This document shows positions 1-7,794 of a stretch of 64,000 bases of DNA, piece by piece. How positions within the stretch are numbered: position 1 is the first letter of the stretch; every line of letters starts with the position of its first letter. Location: assembly GCF_030296695.1 (NCBI RefSeq), contig NZ_AP027737.1, forward strand, positions 3,348,001 through 3,412,000. Reading direction: 5' to 3'. This stretch comes from Agromyces mangrovi. GTDB taxonomy: Bacteria > Actinomycetota > Actinomycetes > Actinomycetales > Microbacteriaceae. Below the pieces are notes generated by a model that was given only the letters and a program-made list of their open reading frames with translations, did not search any database and had not been told where the DNA came from. A program made the translations under genes and the position numbers.

Positions 1-1203
1 CGAGATCCACGCCGGCGGCATCCCCTGGCGACGCGATGTGCACGAGGCGGTGCTCGTCGCCGCACTCGGCGACCGCCCTCCCGCGGGACGCAAGCCCCGT
101 CGCCTCGAGGAGTTGCAGGCCGAGATCGGCGCGGCGCTCGACGGCGCCGTGCAGCCCGACTCGCAGGCCGACCTGCTCCGTGCGCTCCGGCAGGCCGGAC
201 TGTCGGTGCGCAGCACACGGGCGTGGGAGCTGCAGGAACTGGATCACCCGGCCATCCCGCCGCTGCTGGAGTACAAGAAGCTCGCCCGCCTGCTCTCGGC
301 GAACGGCTGGGCGTGGCTCGACGAGTGGGTGCGCGACGGGCGCTTCCGGCCGGACTACCTGCCGGGGGCGTGGTCACCGGACGCTGGGCGACCCGCGGCG
401 GCGGCGCGCTGCAACTGCCGAAGGCCGTGCGCGGCGCGGTCGTCGCCGACCCGGGCTGGAAGCTCGTCGTCGCCGACGTGGCGCAGCTCGAGCCGCGCGT
501 GCTCGCCGCGATGGCCGGCGACGGCGCGATGGCCGAGGCGGCGCGCGGCGCCGATCTCTACGACGGCATCGTGGCCCGCGGCGTCGTTGCCACGCGCGAC
601 GAAGCGAAGGTCGCCATGCTCGGAGCGATGTACGGCGCCTCGAGCGGCGACGGCGGCCGGCTCGCCCCGCGGCTCGGGCGGGCGTACCCGCGTGCGATGG
701 GCCTCGTCGACGAGGCCGCGCGCGTGGGCGAGCGCGGGGGAGTCGTCTCGACGTTGCTCGGTCGCAGCTCGCCGCTGCCGTCCGCCGACTGGCGTGCGCT
801 GCAGTCCGCAGCATCGCAGCCCGACGCGACCCCGGCCGACGAGCGTCGGGCGCGGACGACCGCGCGCGAGTGGGGCCGGTTCACGCGCAACTTCGTCGTG
901 CAGGGCACGGCGGCGGAGTGGGCGCTGTGCTGGCTCGCCGAGATACGCCGCGGGCTGCACGGGCTCGGCGCGACCGGGTCGGCGCCGCGTTCGACGGCCT
1001 CCGGCCCGGTCTTCGCAGGGCGAGCGCACCTCGTCTACTTCCTCCACGACGAGGTGATCGTGCACGCCCCGGCCGAGCAGGCGGATGCCGCGGCCGACGT
1101 CGTGCGCACCGCGGCCGAGCGCGCGGCCGGCCTGCTGTTCGGCGAGGCACCGGTCGACTTCCCGCTCGACCTCGCGATCGTCGACCGCTACGCGGACGCC
1201 TGA
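1..1203 (+). CDS. Bifunctional 3'-5' exonuclease/DNA polymerase (family A), 5' partial, frameshifted
   Basis: This is the C-terminal part of a DNA polymerase I-like protein; the gene starts before the window. Polymerase motif A is visible as DVAQLEPRVLA, motif B as RDEAKVAMLGAMYG and motif C as FLHDEVIVHA, so the palm and fingers are present. Reading starts in frame 2 and moves to frame 1 within the G run at 364-368; one extra G restores LPGGVVTGRW, the expected family sequence. The break is probably a sequencing error. About 400 residues lie in the window. Actinobacteria carry this short family beside the true PolA and its role is unclear. The 3' end overlaps the convergent PadR gene by 16 nt. 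Confidence 0.85.
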   Translation, partial: RDPRRRHPLATRCARGGARRRTRRPPSRGTQAPSPRGVAGRDRRGARRRRAARLAGRPAPCAPAGRTVGAQHTGVGAAGTGSPGHPAAAGVQEARPPALGERLGVARRVGARRALPAGLPAGGVVTGRWATRGGGALQLPKAVRGAVVADPGWKLVVADVAQLEPRVLAAMAGDGAMAEAARGADLYDGIVARGVVATRDEAKVAMLGAMYGASSGDGGRLAPRLGRAYPRAMGLVDEAARVGERGGVVSTLLGRSSPLPSADWRALQSAASQPDATPADERRARTTAREWGRFTRNFVVQGTAAEWALCWLAEIRRGLHGLGATGSAPRSTASGPVFAGRAHLVYFLHDEVIVHAPAEQADAAADVVRTAAERAAGLLFGEAPVDFPLDLAIVDRYADA

Positions 1204-1796
1204 CCGGCAGGCGCCTCGCGGGCGGCCGCGGGCCTGCGCCCACGACGCGGGCGCTCGGCGGAGAACGCGAACGCCACGTCGCTTGAAGCGGCGGCACCGG
1301 CGGCTTGTTCGAGCCAGGCCAGCATCGCCCGCGCTCGATCGTCGTCGGCGTCGTCCGCCAGGGCACGGAGGCCCGCGCCGTCGGCACCCGATCGGCTCGG
1401 GGCATCCGTCTCGCCGTCGCCACCCGCCGAATCGCCCCACCACGCCGCCTCGCGTGCGATCGTGCGCGAAGCGTCGACGTCGGGCAGCGAGAGCGCGATG
1501 AGCACCCGGTCGATGGTCTCCGCCCAGGCGTCGGCGTCGCGCTCGCCCTCGGCATCCAGCCACGCGGACGCGGCGGCGCGCCCGGAGCCGGTCAGCCGAT
1601 GCAGCGGCAGGCCGTCGTGCGTCGAGCCGGCCGACTCGACGAGCGACTGCCTGGCGAGCCGCTCGAGCGTGGCGTACGTCTGCCCGACGTTGATGCGCCG
1701 CCTGCCGCCCGTGCGACGCGTGAGTTCGTTGTGGAGCTGGAAGCCGTACGCCGGACCTGCGGTGAGCAGGGCGAGGAGCGCATCGCGGACGGCCAT
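1188..1796 (-). CDS. PadR family transcriptional regulator
   Basis: A 202-residue regulator. The N-terminal winged helix (about residues 1-80) carries the PadR pattern, with ALLTAGPAYGFQLHNEL followed by NVGQTYATLERLARQSLV. The C-terminal part is helical and Ala/Asp-rich, with a basic tail. PadR proteins are usually small-molecule-responsive repressors acting on a neighbouring gene or on themselves; nothing in the sequence identifies a target. The start ATG has a good GGAGGAG ribosome site just upstream, and a TATGCT -10-like box lies at 1830-1835. Confidence 0.85.
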   Translation of the reverse strand: MAVRDALLALLTAGPAYGFQLHNELTRRTGGRRRINVGQTYATLERLARQSLVESAGSTHDGLPLHRLTGSGRAAASAWLDAEGERDADAWAETIDRVLIALSLPDVDASRTIAREAAWWGDSAGGDGETDAPSRSGADGAGLRALADDADDDRARAMLAWLEQAAGAAASSDVAFAFSAERPRRGRRPAAAREAPAGQASA

Positions 1797-1829
1797 GTCT
1801 CCTCCGGGTCGGGACGAATCTGCTCACCG

Positions 1830-1835
1830 AGCATA
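1830..1835 (-). promoter_or_regulatory. Putative -10 box for the PadR gene
   Basis: TATGCT on the minus strand, about 33 nt before the start codon, followed by a GGAGGAG ribosome site. No clear -35 is seen. Confidence 0.35.
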
Positions 1836-2019
1836 CCGTTTCCACGCGCATCACGATGCGGCGCACGCATCCGCGACCCGCGGATCACACCCTTGTCATT
1901 CGCACGGTGCTGGGGGAAGATGGGGTCGACGCGAGCGATCGTGTCGACAGCTGAACACGAAGCTCCATCCGTTGCCTGAGGTCGTAGGGGAAGACGCACC
2001 TCGAGAAACGGAGCAGGAG

Positions 2020-2538
2020 ATGACGGATGCAACTCGGCAGGCGCGGCCTGCGCGGGGCGTGATCTACGTGCACTCAGCGCCTCGCGCCCTCTGCCCGCAC
2101 GTGGAGTGGGCGATCGGCCGTGCGCTCGGCACCGCGGTCAGCCTCGACTGGAGCGAGCAGCCGGTGCTCCGCGGCGCGCAGCGCGGTGAGCTGTACTGGG
2201 AGGCGACCCAGGGCTCCGGGGCGGCCATCGCGTCCGCGCTGCGCGGCTGGGAGCACCTGCGCTTCGAGGTGACGGAGGACCCGTCGCCCGGATCGGACGG
2301 CGCGCGCTGGATGCACACGCCCGACCTCGGCGTCTTCCACGCCCAACTCGACACGGCCGGCAACATGGTCGTGCCCGAAGACCGCATCCGCTACGCGATG
2401 GAACTCGCGGGCACGGACGCAGTCGAACTGCACCGGGAGCTGCGGCTCGCGCTCGGGCAGGAGTGGGACGACGAACTCGAGCCGTTCCGTCACGCGAGCG
2501 ACTTCGCACCCGTGGTCTGGCTGCACAAGGTGGGGTAG
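2020..2538 (+). CDS. DUF3145 family protein
   Basis: A 172-residue protein of an actinobacteria-specific family of unknown function (recognised as DUF3145). It is soluble, without signal peptide or membrane segment. Recognisable stretches include VIYVHSAPRALCPHVEWA near the N-terminus and a C-terminal ASDFAPVVWLHKVG. The chosen ATG follows a GAGCAGGAG ribosome site. From memory, this family also sits next to the fab cluster in streptomycetes; here the fab operon is 1.5 kb away. Function unknown. Confidence 0.85.
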   Translation: MTDATRQARPARGVIYVHSAPRALCPHVEWAIGRALGTAVSLDWSEQPVLRGAQRGELYWEATQGSGAAIASALRGWEHLRFEVTEDPSPGSDGARWMHTPDLGVFHAQLDTAGNMVVPEDRIRYAMELAGTDAVELHRELRLALGQEWDDELEPFRHASDFAPVVWLHKVG

Positions 2539-2634
2539 CGGTCGGGCCCGCGAGCCGGGAAATGGCGCTCCGCGTCGTCGGACGAGGGATTCCCCGGCGG
2601 TGCGTACGAGTGAAACGCACCCGGCTCGCTCCCG

Positions 2635-2670
2635 CGGGCGGTGGGATGCACACGGTGCATCCGCCGCCCG
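2635..2670. terminator. Hairpin between convergent DUF3145 and ccdA genes
   Basis: An inverted repeat of about 16 bp with one bulged G and a 3-nt loop; the inner arms are GGATGCAC and GTGCATCC, the outer arms CGGGCGG and CCGCCCG. It has no T tract, as is common in high-GC actinobacteria, and could serve both strands. Confidence 0.6.
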
Positions 2671-2701
2671 CCCCCAATGTTCGGGGCGACCGCGCCGCGT
2701 G

Positions 2702-3451
2702 TCAGGGCAGCAGCGAGCGCTCGAGCTCCTCGATCGGGGCGTACCAGCCCTGGTCGAGCACGAACGTCTGGAGCTGCTTGTCGAGGCCGAGCACCACGCC
2801 GATGCCCACGATCACGAGCAGCACGCCCACCGCACGGCGCAGCCAGCCGTTCGGGTCGGCGAGCCAGCCGAGCTTCCGGGCGAGCCCCTGGCCGGCGAGG
2901 CCGATGAGCAGCAGTGCGAGGGCGAGGCCGATCGCGTACATCGAGACGTAGAGCGTGCCCTCGGCGAGCGACGCGGGCAGCACGGTCGCGACGATGAGCG
3001 CGTACGTCGGGCTGCAGCTCGAGAACGCCGGGCCGAGGGCTGCGCCCAGCATGACGTCGCCGCCGAGCCCGCCGCGCCGGTAGCCCGCGTCGAGCAGTCG
3101 GCCCCCGCCCGCCTGGAGGCCGGTCGCGAGCTGGATGCGCTCCCACGTGCGCGGCATCGCGAGGGTCAGGCCGAAGACGGCGACGATCACGCCCGAGATG
3201 AGCTGCCAGACGAGCAGGGGCACGCCGAGGAGGGCGGTCGTGGCCTTGAGCAGCATCGTGAACGCCACGACCGAGACGGCGAGGCTCGCGGCGATGACGA
3301 ACGGGCGGTACCAGGAGCGCTCCGCCGTCGCCGCATCCGACGAGGTGCGCACCACGGAGCCGCCGACGATCACCGGCAGCAGGGGCAGCACGCACGGGGC
3401 GAGCACGGTCAGCACGCCCGCGGCGAACGAGGCGAGGGTGAGGGCGAGCAC
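2702..3451 (-). CDS. ccdA: CcdA/DsbD-like thiol electron-transfer membrane protein
   Basis: A 249-residue polytopic membrane protein of the cytochrome c biogenesis CcdA family, which moves reducing equivalents from cytoplasmic thioredoxin to extracytoplasmic thiol proteins. The redox cysteines lie in APCVLPLLP near residue 20 and in SSCSPTYAL in the central part. About six membrane segments are visible. It starts with GTG, 10 nt after the stop of the thioredoxin-like gene, so the two form an operon: CcdA would reduce the secreted thioredoxin, which would then act on apocytochrome c or other exported thiol proteins. QcrC, a diheme cytochrome c encoded later in the window, is one plausible client. 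Confidence 0.9.
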   Translation of the reverse strand: MLALTLASFAAGVLTVLAPCVLPLLPVIVGGSVVRTSSDAATAERSWYRPFVIAASLAVSVVAFTMLLKATTALLGVPLLVWQLISGVIVAVFGLTLAMPRTWERIQLATGLQAGGGRLLDAGYRRGGLGGDVMLGAALGPAFSSCSPTYALIVATVLPASLAEGTLYVSMYAIGLALALLLIGLAGQGLARKLGWLADPNGWLRRAVGVLLVIVGIGVVLGLDKQLQTFVLDQGWYAPIEELERSLLP

Positions 3452-3460
3452 GGGGTGTCG

Positions 3461-4012
3461 TCAGCTCCCGGCGATGCCGAGCGCGGCGAGCGACGGCGCG
3501 AGCACCGGCTGCTCGTAGGCGACGTAGCGGTCGATCAGCGCGCCCGAGTCGTCGACGTGCACGAGCGTGGTCTGCAGGGTGACCCCGTACTTCGCCCGGA
3601 GGTCCTGGTTCGAGTCGTAGTCGACCTTGAGCACCGTCACGCCGTCGGGCACGCCCGCGCCCTGGATGTCGGCCTCGAGCGCGCGGCACTGGGGGCACCA
3701 GGTCGCGTGGAAGAACAGCACCTTCTCGCCCTCCGCGGCCTCGAGCGTGGCGGGGGAGTAGTCGACGTAGGCGCCGGGCGTGGCGGCTGCCTCCTCGGAC
3801 GCCTCCGCGGGCTCCTCGGTCGGGGCGGGCGACTCGGTCGCCGCGTCCTCGGTCGGGGCGGGCGCCTCGGCGGTGGCGCTGGGGCTCGCGGTGGACGCGG
3901 TATCGGTCGCGTCGCCGCCGGTGGAGGCGAAGACGACGGCGATCGCGACCCCGCCGGCGACGAGCGCGCCGACGACGATGAGGGCGATGTTCCGGGGGTT
4001 CACGGGGCCCAT
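3461..4012 (-). CDS. Membrane-anchored thioredoxin-like protein
   Basis: A 183-residue protein with one N-terminal membrane segment (about residues 8-30), then a Thr/Ala/Pro/Glu-rich linker containing repeated PAPTE units, then a thioredoxin fold (about residues 85-183). The active site is ATWCPQCRALE, a CPQC variant rather than CGPC. The domain probably faces the outside of the membrane. It is cotranscribed with ccdA, so its expected role is thiol reduction in cytochrome c maturation or repair of exported proteins. The ATG is chosen because MGPVNPRN leads directly into the membrane segment. Confidence 0.85.
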   Translation of the reverse strand: MGPVNPRNIALIVVGALVAGGVAIAVVFASTGGDATDTASTASPSATAEAPAPTEDAATESPAPTEEPAEASEEAAATPGAYVDYSPATLEAAEGEKVLFFHATWCPQCRALEADIQGAGVPDGVTVLKVDYDSNQDLRAKYGVTLQTTLVHVDDSGALIDRYVAYEQPVLAPSLAALGIAGS

Positions 4013-4045
4013 TCTGGCATCCGCTGCCGCGCGTTCCCGCAACGG

Positions 4046-4091
4046 CCGAGGGGCCGTCACCACCCCGTAAGGATTGGCGACGGCCCCTCGG
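4046..4091 (-). terminator. Terminator of the fab operon
   Basis: A perfect 13-bp inverted repeat, CCGAGGGGCCGTC and GACGGCCCCTCGG, with a 20-nt loop. It starts 18 nt after the fabF stop codon and lies upstream of the next minus-strand gene, where an operon terminator is expected. Confidence 0.75.
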
Positions 4092-4109
4092 GCACGTGCG
4101 TCGGACGCG

Positions 4110-5345
4110 TCAGGCGGTGCGGAACGCGGCGACTGCGTTGTGCCCGCCGAAGCCGAACGAGTTGCTGATCGCGAGCGCGTCGCCGTCGCCCAGCGGGCGG
4201 GGCTCGGTGACCACGTCGAGCGGGATCTCCGGGTCCTGCTCCGACAGGTTGATCGTCGGCGGCATGACCCGCTCGGACAGCGCGAGCACCGTGAACATCG
4301 CCTCGATCGCGCCCGCGCCGCCGAGCAGGTGCCCGGTGGACGACTTGGTCGCGGTGACGGCGATGTCGTCGAGCCCGTCGCCGAACACGCGGCGCAGGGC
4401 GTTGTACTCGGCGATGTCGCCGACCGGCGTGCTCGTGGCGTGCGCGTTGATGTGGCGCACGTCCGACAGCTCGGCACCGGCGTTGCGCACGGCGGCGATC
4501 ATGGCGCGAGCGGCCGCCGAGCCCTCGGGGTCGGGCGCGGTGATGTGGTACGCGTCGCTCGTGATCGCTCCGCCGAGCACCTCGGCGTAGATGCGGGCGC
4601 CACGGGCCTTCGCGTGCTCCTCCGTCTCGAGCACGAGCGCGGCCGCGCCCTCGCCGAGCACGAAGCCGTCGCGGCTCACGTCGTAGGGCCGGGAGGCGAC
4701 CGCGGGGTCGTCGTTGCGGCGCGAGAGCGCCTGCATGGCGGCGAACGAGGCGATCGGCAGCGGGTGGATGGCCGCCTCCGAGCCGCCGGCGATCACCACG
4801 TCGGCCAGGCCGTCCTGCAGGTGGTCGTACGCGTTGACGATGGCCTCGGTGCTCGAGGCGCACGCCGAGACGACGGTGCGGATGCCGGCGCGGGCGTGCA
4901 GGTCCATGCCGATCGCCGCGCCCGGGCCGTTCGGCATGAGCATCGGCACGGTCATCGGCAGCACGCGTCGCGGGCCGCGCTCGCGCAGGGTGTCCCACGC
5001 GTCGAGCAGCGTCCAGACGCCGCCGATGCCGGTCGACCAGTCGACGGCGAGTCGCTCGGGGGCGACCTCGGGGGCGCCGGCATCGGCCCAGGCCTCGCGG
5101 CCGGCGACGAGGGCGAACTGGCTCGACGGGTCGAGCCGCTTGGTCTCGTGGCGCGCCAGCACGTCGGCGGTCGGCACGGTCGCCTGTGCGGCGAAGGTCA
5201 CGGGGAGCTCGTGCTCCGCGGCCCAGTCGGCCTCGATGGCGCGAGCACCGGAGGTGCCGGCGAGGAGGGCCTTCCAGCTGTCGACGGCGGTGCCGCCGAG
5301 CGGGGTGGTGGCGCCGATTCCCGTGACGACGATCTTCTTGGTCAT
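4110..5345 (-). CDS. fabF: 3-oxoacyl-[acyl-carrier-protein] synthase II
   Basis: A 411-residue elongating condensing enzyme of type II fatty acid synthesis, joining malonyl-ACP to acyl-ACP. The Cys-His-His triad is complete: the nucleophile in VVSACASSTEA, the first His in NAHATSTPVGD and the second in STGHLLGGAGA. The C-terminal glycine-rich NSFGFGGHN is present. The ATG start gives the typical MTKKIVVTG opening and has a GAGAG sequence upstream. It is the last gene of fabD-fabH-acpP-fabF, separated from acpP by a strong hairpin and followed by a terminator. Confidence 0.97.
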   Translation of the reverse strand: MTKKIVVTGIGATTPLGGTAVDSWKALLAGTSGARAIEADWAAEHELPVTFAAQATVPTADVLARHETKRLDPSSQFALVAGREAWADAGAPEVAPERLAVDWSTGIGGVWTLLDAWDTLRERGPRRVLPMTVPMLMPNGPGAAIGMDLHARAGIRTVVSACASSTEAIVNAYDHLQDGLADVVIAGGSEAAIHPLPIASFAAMQALSRRNDDPAVASRPYDVSRDGFVLGEGAAALVLETEEHAKARGARIYAEVLGGAITSDAYHITAPDPEGSAAARAMIAAVRNAGAELSDVRHINAHATSTPVGDIAEYNALRRVFGDGLDDIAVTATKSSTGHLLGGAGAIEAMFTVLALSERVMPPTINLSEQDPEIPLDVVTEPRPLGDGDALAISNSFGFGGHNAVAAFRTA

Positions 5346-5386
5346 GACGATGGACTCTCTCGGGGAGGGGGTGGCGGGGGCATGTC

Positions 5387-5417
5387 GTGGGGCCGGCCGA
5401 CGAGCGGCCGGCCCCAC
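5387..5417 (-). terminator. Intercistronic hairpin between acpP and fabF
   Basis: A 13-bp perfect stem, GTGGGGCCGGCCG with CGGCCGGCCCCAC, and a 5-nt loop, 10 nt after the acpP stop. Within the operon it may partly terminate transcription or protect the upstream mRNA from 3' decay, favouring acyl carrier protein over FabF. Confidence 0.65.
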
Positions 5418-5426
5418 TCGACGCGA

Positions 5427-5675
5427 CTAGGCCTGGGCCTTGACGATGTAGCCGACGGCGTCGCCGACGGTCTTGAGGTTCTTGACCTCCTCGTCGGGGA
5501 TCTTCACGTCGAACTTCTCCTCGGCGTTGACCACGATGGTCATCATCGAGATGGAGTCGATGTCGAGGTCGTCGGTGAACGACTTGTCCAGCTCGACCGT
5601 GTCGGTCGCGATGCCGGTCTCGTCGTTGATGAGCTCGGCCAGGCCGGCCAGGACTTCTTCGGTGGACAGTGCCAT
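5427..5675 (-). CDS. acpP: Acyl carrier protein
   Basis: An 82-residue acidic carrier protein holding growing acyl chains on phosphopantetheine. The modified Ser is in DLDIDSISMMTI (about residue 42), the canonical DSxS site. Length and charge fit AcpP. It lies between fabH and fabF, with AGGAG just before the ATG. The hairpin downstream may keep its transcript more abundant than that of fabF. Confidence 0.97.
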   Translation of the reverse strand: MALSTEEVLAGLAELINDETGIATDTVELDKSFTDDLDIDSISMMTIVVNAEEKFDVKIPDEEVKNLKTVGDAVGYIVKAQA

Positions 5676-5741
5676 GGTGCGTTTCTCCTTGTGATGTCGC
5701 TCGTATGACCGGGGTTCAGTCTAGAGGGGGTGGATTGCGGC

Positions 5742-6746
5742 TCAGGGAAGAACCACGACTTGCGCGCCGAACACGAGGCCGGCGCCGAAGCCGATCTGCA
5801 GGGCGAGGCCGCCCGACAGCTCGGGGTGCTCGGTCAGCAGGCGGTGCGTCGCGAGCGGGATGGATGCGGCAGAGGTGTTGCCGGTGGTCTCGATGTCGCG
5901 GCCGATGACGACCGTGTCGGGCAGGCCGAGCTGCTTGGCGAACTCGTCGATGATGCGCATGTTGGCCTGGTGGGGGATGAAGGCGGCGAGATCGGATGCC
6001 TCGACGCCGGCGGCCTCCAGGGCCTGCTTGGCGACCTTGGCCATCTCCCAGACCGCCCAGCGGAACACCGCGGGCCCCTCCTGGCGCAGCGTCGGCCAGG
6101 CCGCGGTGCCGTCGCGGAACTCGGTGAGCTTGGCGTTCATCGAGACGACGTCGGCCTTCGAGCCGTCGGAGCCCCACACGGTGCGCGAGATGCCGGGCGT
6201 CTCGCTCGGGCCGATCACCGCGGCGCCGGCGCCGTCGCCGAGCAGGAAGGAGATCGAGCGGTCGGCCGGGTCGACGACGTCGGAGAGCTTCTCCGCGCCG
6301 ATCACGAGCGCGTAGTGCGCGGCGCCGGTGCGGATGAGCGCGTCGGCCTGGGCGACCGCGTACGCGTAGCCGGCGCACGCGGCGTTCGAGTCGTAGGCCG
6401 CGGCGGGGTTCGCGCCGACGCGGTCGGCGACGATCGCGGAGATCGACGGCGTCTGCAGCGTGTTGCTGATCGTGGCGACGATGACGAGGTCGATCTCGGC
6501 GGGGTCGACGCCCGAACGTTCGATGGCCTCGCGGGCGGCCTCGGTCGCGAGGTCGACGGCGCCGATCTCGGCGCTGGCCCTCGTGCGGGTGACGATACCG
6601 GTGCGCTGGCGGATCCACTCGTCGGAGGAGTCGATCGGTCCGATCAGGTCGTCGTTCGGCACGATGCGGTCGCCGCGGGCCGCGCCCATCGCGAGGATGC
6701 GCGTGTACGCGGGGCCGGTCGCCTGCTTGAGGGTGGGGGTCGTCAT
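5742..6746 (-). CDS. fabH: 3-oxoacyl-[acyl-carrier-protein] synthase III
   Basis: A 334-residue initiating condensing enzyme that joins a short acyl-CoA primer to malonyl-ACP. The Cys-His-Asn triad is intact: SNAACAGYAYA, PHQANMRIIDE and TTGNTSAASIP. In actinobacteria FabH usually prefers branched primers, giving iso and anteiso fatty acids; specificity cannot be read here. It is second in the operon, 31 nt after fabD. Confidence 0.97.
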   Translation of the reverse strand: MTTPTLKQATGPAYTRILAMGAARGDRIVPNDDLIGPIDSSDEWIRQRTGIVTRTRASAEIGAVDLATEAAREAIERSGVDPAEIDLVIVATISNTLQTPSISAIVADRVGANPAAAYDSNAACAGYAYAVAQADALIRTGAAHYALVIGAEKLSDVVDPADRSISFLLGDGAGAAVIGPSETPGISRTVWGSDGSKADVVSMNAKLTEFRDGTAAWPTLRQEGPAVFRWAVWEMAKVAKQALEAAGVEASDLAAFIPHQANMRIIDEFAKQLGLPDTVVIGRDIETTGNTSAASIPLATHRLLTEHPELSGGLALQIGFGAGLVFGAQVVVLP

Positions 6747-6777
6747 GCGATGCTCTCTGGTCGGGGGCGGATGCCGG

Positions 6778-7695
6778 TCAGGCGGCGTCGAGGAGGTCGC
6801 GGGCCGCGGCCAGGTCGTCGGGCGTCTTCACCGCGACCGCCGGTACGCCGCGGAGTCCGCGCTTCGCGAGTCCGACCAGCGCGCCGGCCGGTGCCAGCTC
6901 GATGATGCCGGTCACGCCGCGGTCGGCGAACGACTCCATGCACAGGTCCCAGCGCACGGGGGACGAGACCTGGCCGACGATGAGCTCGAGGTAGCGGGCG
7001 CCCGAGTCGACGATCGTGCCGTCGTTGTTCGTCCAGAGCGGGAGGGCGGGGTCCTGCACCTCGAGCGACGCGGCCGCTTCGGCGAGCCGGTCGACCGCGG
7101 GGGACATGTACGCGGTGTGGAATGCACCGGCGACCTGCAGCGGCACGACGCGCGCGCCGCGCGGGGCGTCCTCGGCGAGCTTCGCGAGCGCATCGCGACT
7201 GCCTGCGACGACGACCTGGCCGCCGCCGTTGACGTTGGCGGGCGACAGGCCGAGCTCGGCGAGCTTCGCGTCGAGCGCGTCCGCCTGGCCGCCGAGCACC
7301 GCGCTCATGCCGGTCTCCTCGAGCGCCGCGGCCTCGGCCATGGCGGCGCCGCGCACCGCGACCAGGCGCATCGCATCCTGCTCCGAGAGCACGCCCGCGC
7401 CCGCGGCGGCCGTCAGCTCGCCGACCGAGTGGCCGGCGATGCCGCCGATGCGGTCGCGCCCGCCGTCGGCGGTGAGCGCGCGCAGCGTCATGAGGCCGGC
7501 GGCGACGATGAGCGGCTGCGCGACCGCGGTGTCGCGGATCGTGTCGGCGTCGCTCTCGGTGCCGTGGCGCACGAGGTCGACGCCGGAGGCATCCGACAGC
7601 TCGGCCAGATGGGCGGCGTACGACGGCTCTTCGAGCCAGGGCGAGAGGAAGCCGGGGGTCTGGGATCCCTGACCCGGGCACACGACGACGATCAC
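6778..7695 (-). CDS. fabD: Malonyl-CoA:ACP transacylase
   Basis: A 305-residue enzyme loading malonyl groups onto acyl carrier protein. The catalytic Ser is in AGHSVGELTAAAG and the catalytic His in AGAFHTAYMSP; the N-terminus has the family pattern VCPGQGSQTPGF. The start is taken as the GTG giving MIVVVCPGQG; the in-frame sequence upstream looks non-coding. A CAGACT sequence 6 nt before this GTG could be a -10 box for a leaderless transcript. First gene of the fab operon, directly after fasR. Confidence 0.95.
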   Translation of the reverse strand: MIVVVCPGQGSQTPGFLSPWLEEPSYAAHLAELSDASGVDLVRHGTESDADTIRDTAVAQPLIVAAGLMTLRALTADGGRDRIGGIAGHSVGELTAAAGAGVLSEQDAMRLVAVRGAAMAEAAALEETGMSAVLGGQADALDAKLAELGLSPANVNGGGQVVVAGSRDALAKLAEDAPRGARVVPLQVAGAFHTAYMSPAVDRLAEAAASLEVQDPALPLWTNNDGTIVDSGARYLELIVGQVSSPVRWDLCMESFADRGVTGIIELAPAGALVGLAKRGLRGVPAVAVKTPDDLAAARDLLDAA

Positions 7696-7754
7696 CGTTC
7701 CAGTCTGCCAACGGCGCGCACGGCGCGAGTGTGCACTCTCGACAAGGCTCGGCA

Positions 7755-7768
7755 CGGACCGTTGTCCG
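7755..7768. promoter_or_regulatory. Small inverted repeat in the fasR-fabD gap
   Basis: CGGAC-CGTT-GTCCG, a perfect 5-bp inverted repeat in the 99-bp gap before fabD. It could be a binding site for the adjacent FasR-like regulator, but such short repeats are frequent in GC-rich DNA. Confidence 0.2.
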
Positions 7769-7794
7769 GATGCCACATGGTGCAGCGGGTCAGG

